NCBI GenBank assembly: GCA_029289015.1
Contig: JARFUL010000276.1
Location: 1-6,629, forward strand
Length of the DNA: 6,629 nucleotides
Source: Syntrophobacteria bacterium
GTDB lineage: Bacteria; Desulfobacterota; Syntrophobacteria; JARFUL01
Reading direction: 5' to 3'
Made by a program: the position numbers and the translations under genes. The notes under the pieces are model-generated. The model searched no databases. It had not been told where the DNA came from and saw nothing but the letters and a program-made list of their open reading frames with translations. This document shows positions 5,998-6,629 of this stretch, in pieces (positions within the stretch are counted from its first letter, which is position 1; each line of letters starts with the position of its first letter).

Positions 5998-6456
5998 TTA
6001 CAGCTCCAGAATCATGGCTGTTTCGTCGCAGTCCGGAAACTTGACGCACTTGAGGCAGTCGGACCATATCTTGTGGGGAAGCACGGACTTCTCCACCTCC
6101 AAGAACCCGAATTTACGGAAAAAGCCCGTCTCATAGGTAAGGACAAAGACCCTCTTTATCCCCAGCTTGGGGGCTTCGGCCAGGCAGGCGTTCACCAGCG
6201 CGCGGCCGATGCCCCTGCGCCTGTAGGGCTCTTTAACCACCAGGGACCTTATCTCCGCCAGCTCCTCCCAGCATACGTGGATCGCGCCCACGCCCATGAG
6301 CTCTCCATCTGAGTTACGCACTACGAAAAAGTCCCTGAGGGTATCGTAGAGCTCGCTTAGGGAGCGGGAGAGGATGCGCTCCCCCGCGGCCTCCACCTCC
6401 AGGAGGTGGTGCACTTCCGGGACATCGCGGACCATCGCTTTTACGGGCTCGCTCAA
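5998..6456 (-). CDS. argA: Short ArgA-like GNAT N-acetyltransferase (probable N-acetylglutamate synthase)
   Basis: A 152-residue single-domain GNAT enzyme resembling the short ArgA type (amino-acid N-acetyltransferase) known from mycobacteria and found in many deltaproteobacteria. It would transfer acetyl from acetyl-CoA to glutamate, the first step of arginine synthesis, in the cytoplasm. Landmarks are R-S-L-S-E-L-Y-D-T-L-R-D-F-F-V (31-45), G-A-I-H-V-C-W-E-E-L-A-E-I-R-S-L-V-V (57-74) and the acetyl-CoA loop R-R-R-G-I-G-R-A-L (79-87). It ends with a C-X2-C-X5-C cluster (Cys134, 137, 143) in D-C-L-K-C-V-K-F-P-D-C-D-E. The frame is open to 6579, but that extension overlaps the regulator gene. 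TTG 6456 overlaps the regulator's TGA (TTGA), has AGGAGG 5 nt upstream and gives a family-like N-terminus. Substrate is inferred from family; another small-molecule acetyltransferase is possible. Confidence 0.78.
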   Translation of the reverse strand: MSEPVKAMVRDVPEVHHLLEVEAAGERILSRSLSELYDTLRDFFVVRNSDGELMGVGAIHVCWEELAEIRSLVVKEPYRRRGIGRALVNACLAEAPKLGIKRVFVLTYETGFFRKFGFLEVEKSVLPHKIWSDCLKCVKFPDCDETAMILEL

Positions 6457-6629
6457 GACGCCCTCCTCTTCGCGGCTCCAGAGCGCGCGGTCCTGAGGCC
6501 ATAGCGGCCTATCAGCCGGGACAGGTAGGTCCTCTGGACCCCGAGCAGCGCGGCCGCGTTCTTCACAGAGCCCTGGCAATGGTCGAGGGTCTTCTGGATG
6601 ACCGCGGTCCTAAACGACTCCACCGCGTC
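6453..6629 (-). CDS. Fis-type DNA-binding C-terminus of a probable sigma-54-dependent regulator (partial)
   Basis: Only the last 58 codons are in the window; the gene enters from the right edge in frame and ends with TGA at 6453-6455. The fragment reads as a Fis-family helix-turn-helix: a leading helix E-S-F-R-T-A-V-I-Q-K-T-L-D (residues 4-16), C-Q-G-S-V-K-N-A-A-A-L-L-G-V (18-31) and the recognition helix Q-R-T-Y-L-S-R-L-I-G-R-Y-G-L (32-45), then a basic tail. Such domains usually end NtrC-type activators that drive sigma-54 promoters through an AAA+ domain, which would lie outside the window. A free Fis-like protein cannot be excluded. Its stop overlaps the acetyltransferase start, so the two are co-translated, but the regulator's target cannot be read from this fragment. 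Confidence 0.82.
   Translation of the reverse strand, partial: DAVESFRTAVIQKTLDHCQGSVKNAAALLGVQRTYLSRLIGRYGLRTARSGAAKRRAS
6462..6467 (-). promoter_or_regulatory. Ribosome binding site deciding the TTG start of the acetyltransferase
   Basis: AGGAGG on the minus strand, within the last codons of the regulator, 5 nt before TTG 6456. The nearest ATG in frame (6435) has no comparable site, and the TTG overlaps the upstream TGA, a classic coupling arrangement. Confidence 0.7.

Noticed and set aside
1..6629. CRISPR array, tRNA, rRNA or insertion-sequence genes
   Set aside because: No regularly spaced direct repeats, cloverleaf-like segment, rRNA-like sequence or transposase reading frame was seen on either strand.

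Overview
The window is GC-rich bacterial DNA, and every gene I can support lies on the minus strand, so transcription runs from high to low coordinates. The right part (about 4651-6629) looks like ordinary chromosome. It holds the tail of a Fis-type (probably sigma-54-dependent) regulator, a short ArgA-like GNAT acetyltransferase and a PmbA/TldE-family protein, packed as an operon and closed by a strong hairpin terminator at about 4598-4632. The short ArgA type, with its cysteine-bearing C-terminus, next to a Fis/NtrC-type regulator suggests a Desulfobacterota (deltaproteobacterial) or related host. This is inference from gene character, not a database match.

The left part (1 to about 4388) is a tailed-phage head and neck module of the HK97 type. 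In order of transcription it has portal, prohead protease, major capsid protein, a small basic hypothetical ORF, gp6-like head-tail connector, probable tail terminator, and the first 22 codons of a probable tail tube protein that leaves the window. Stops and starts are separated by a few bases, and most starts have a GA-rich Shine-Dalgarno 7-8 nt upstream, so this reads as one intact, translationally coupled late operon. No frame is broken. The protease keeps a His/Ser/Glu set. The capsid protein appears to keep the HK97 cleavage lysine and the Lys/Asn/Glu positions used for chainmail crosslinking.

The main oddity is the junction at 4389-4650. Phage modules of this type normally have the terminase subunits just before the portal. 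Here the portal is preceded by about 260 bp of non-coding DNA and then by the host pmbA terminator, with no terminase, integrase or obvious tRNA attachment site. Either a prophage has lost its packaging end, or packaging genes lie elsewhere, as in split gene-transfer-agent-like or domesticated particle loci. The window alone cannot decide between these.

Several start codons were moved from the longest possible ORF to the position supported by a ribosome binding site: portal 4388, protease 3195, connector 1132, tail terminator 500 and the acetyltransferase at a TTG, 6456.
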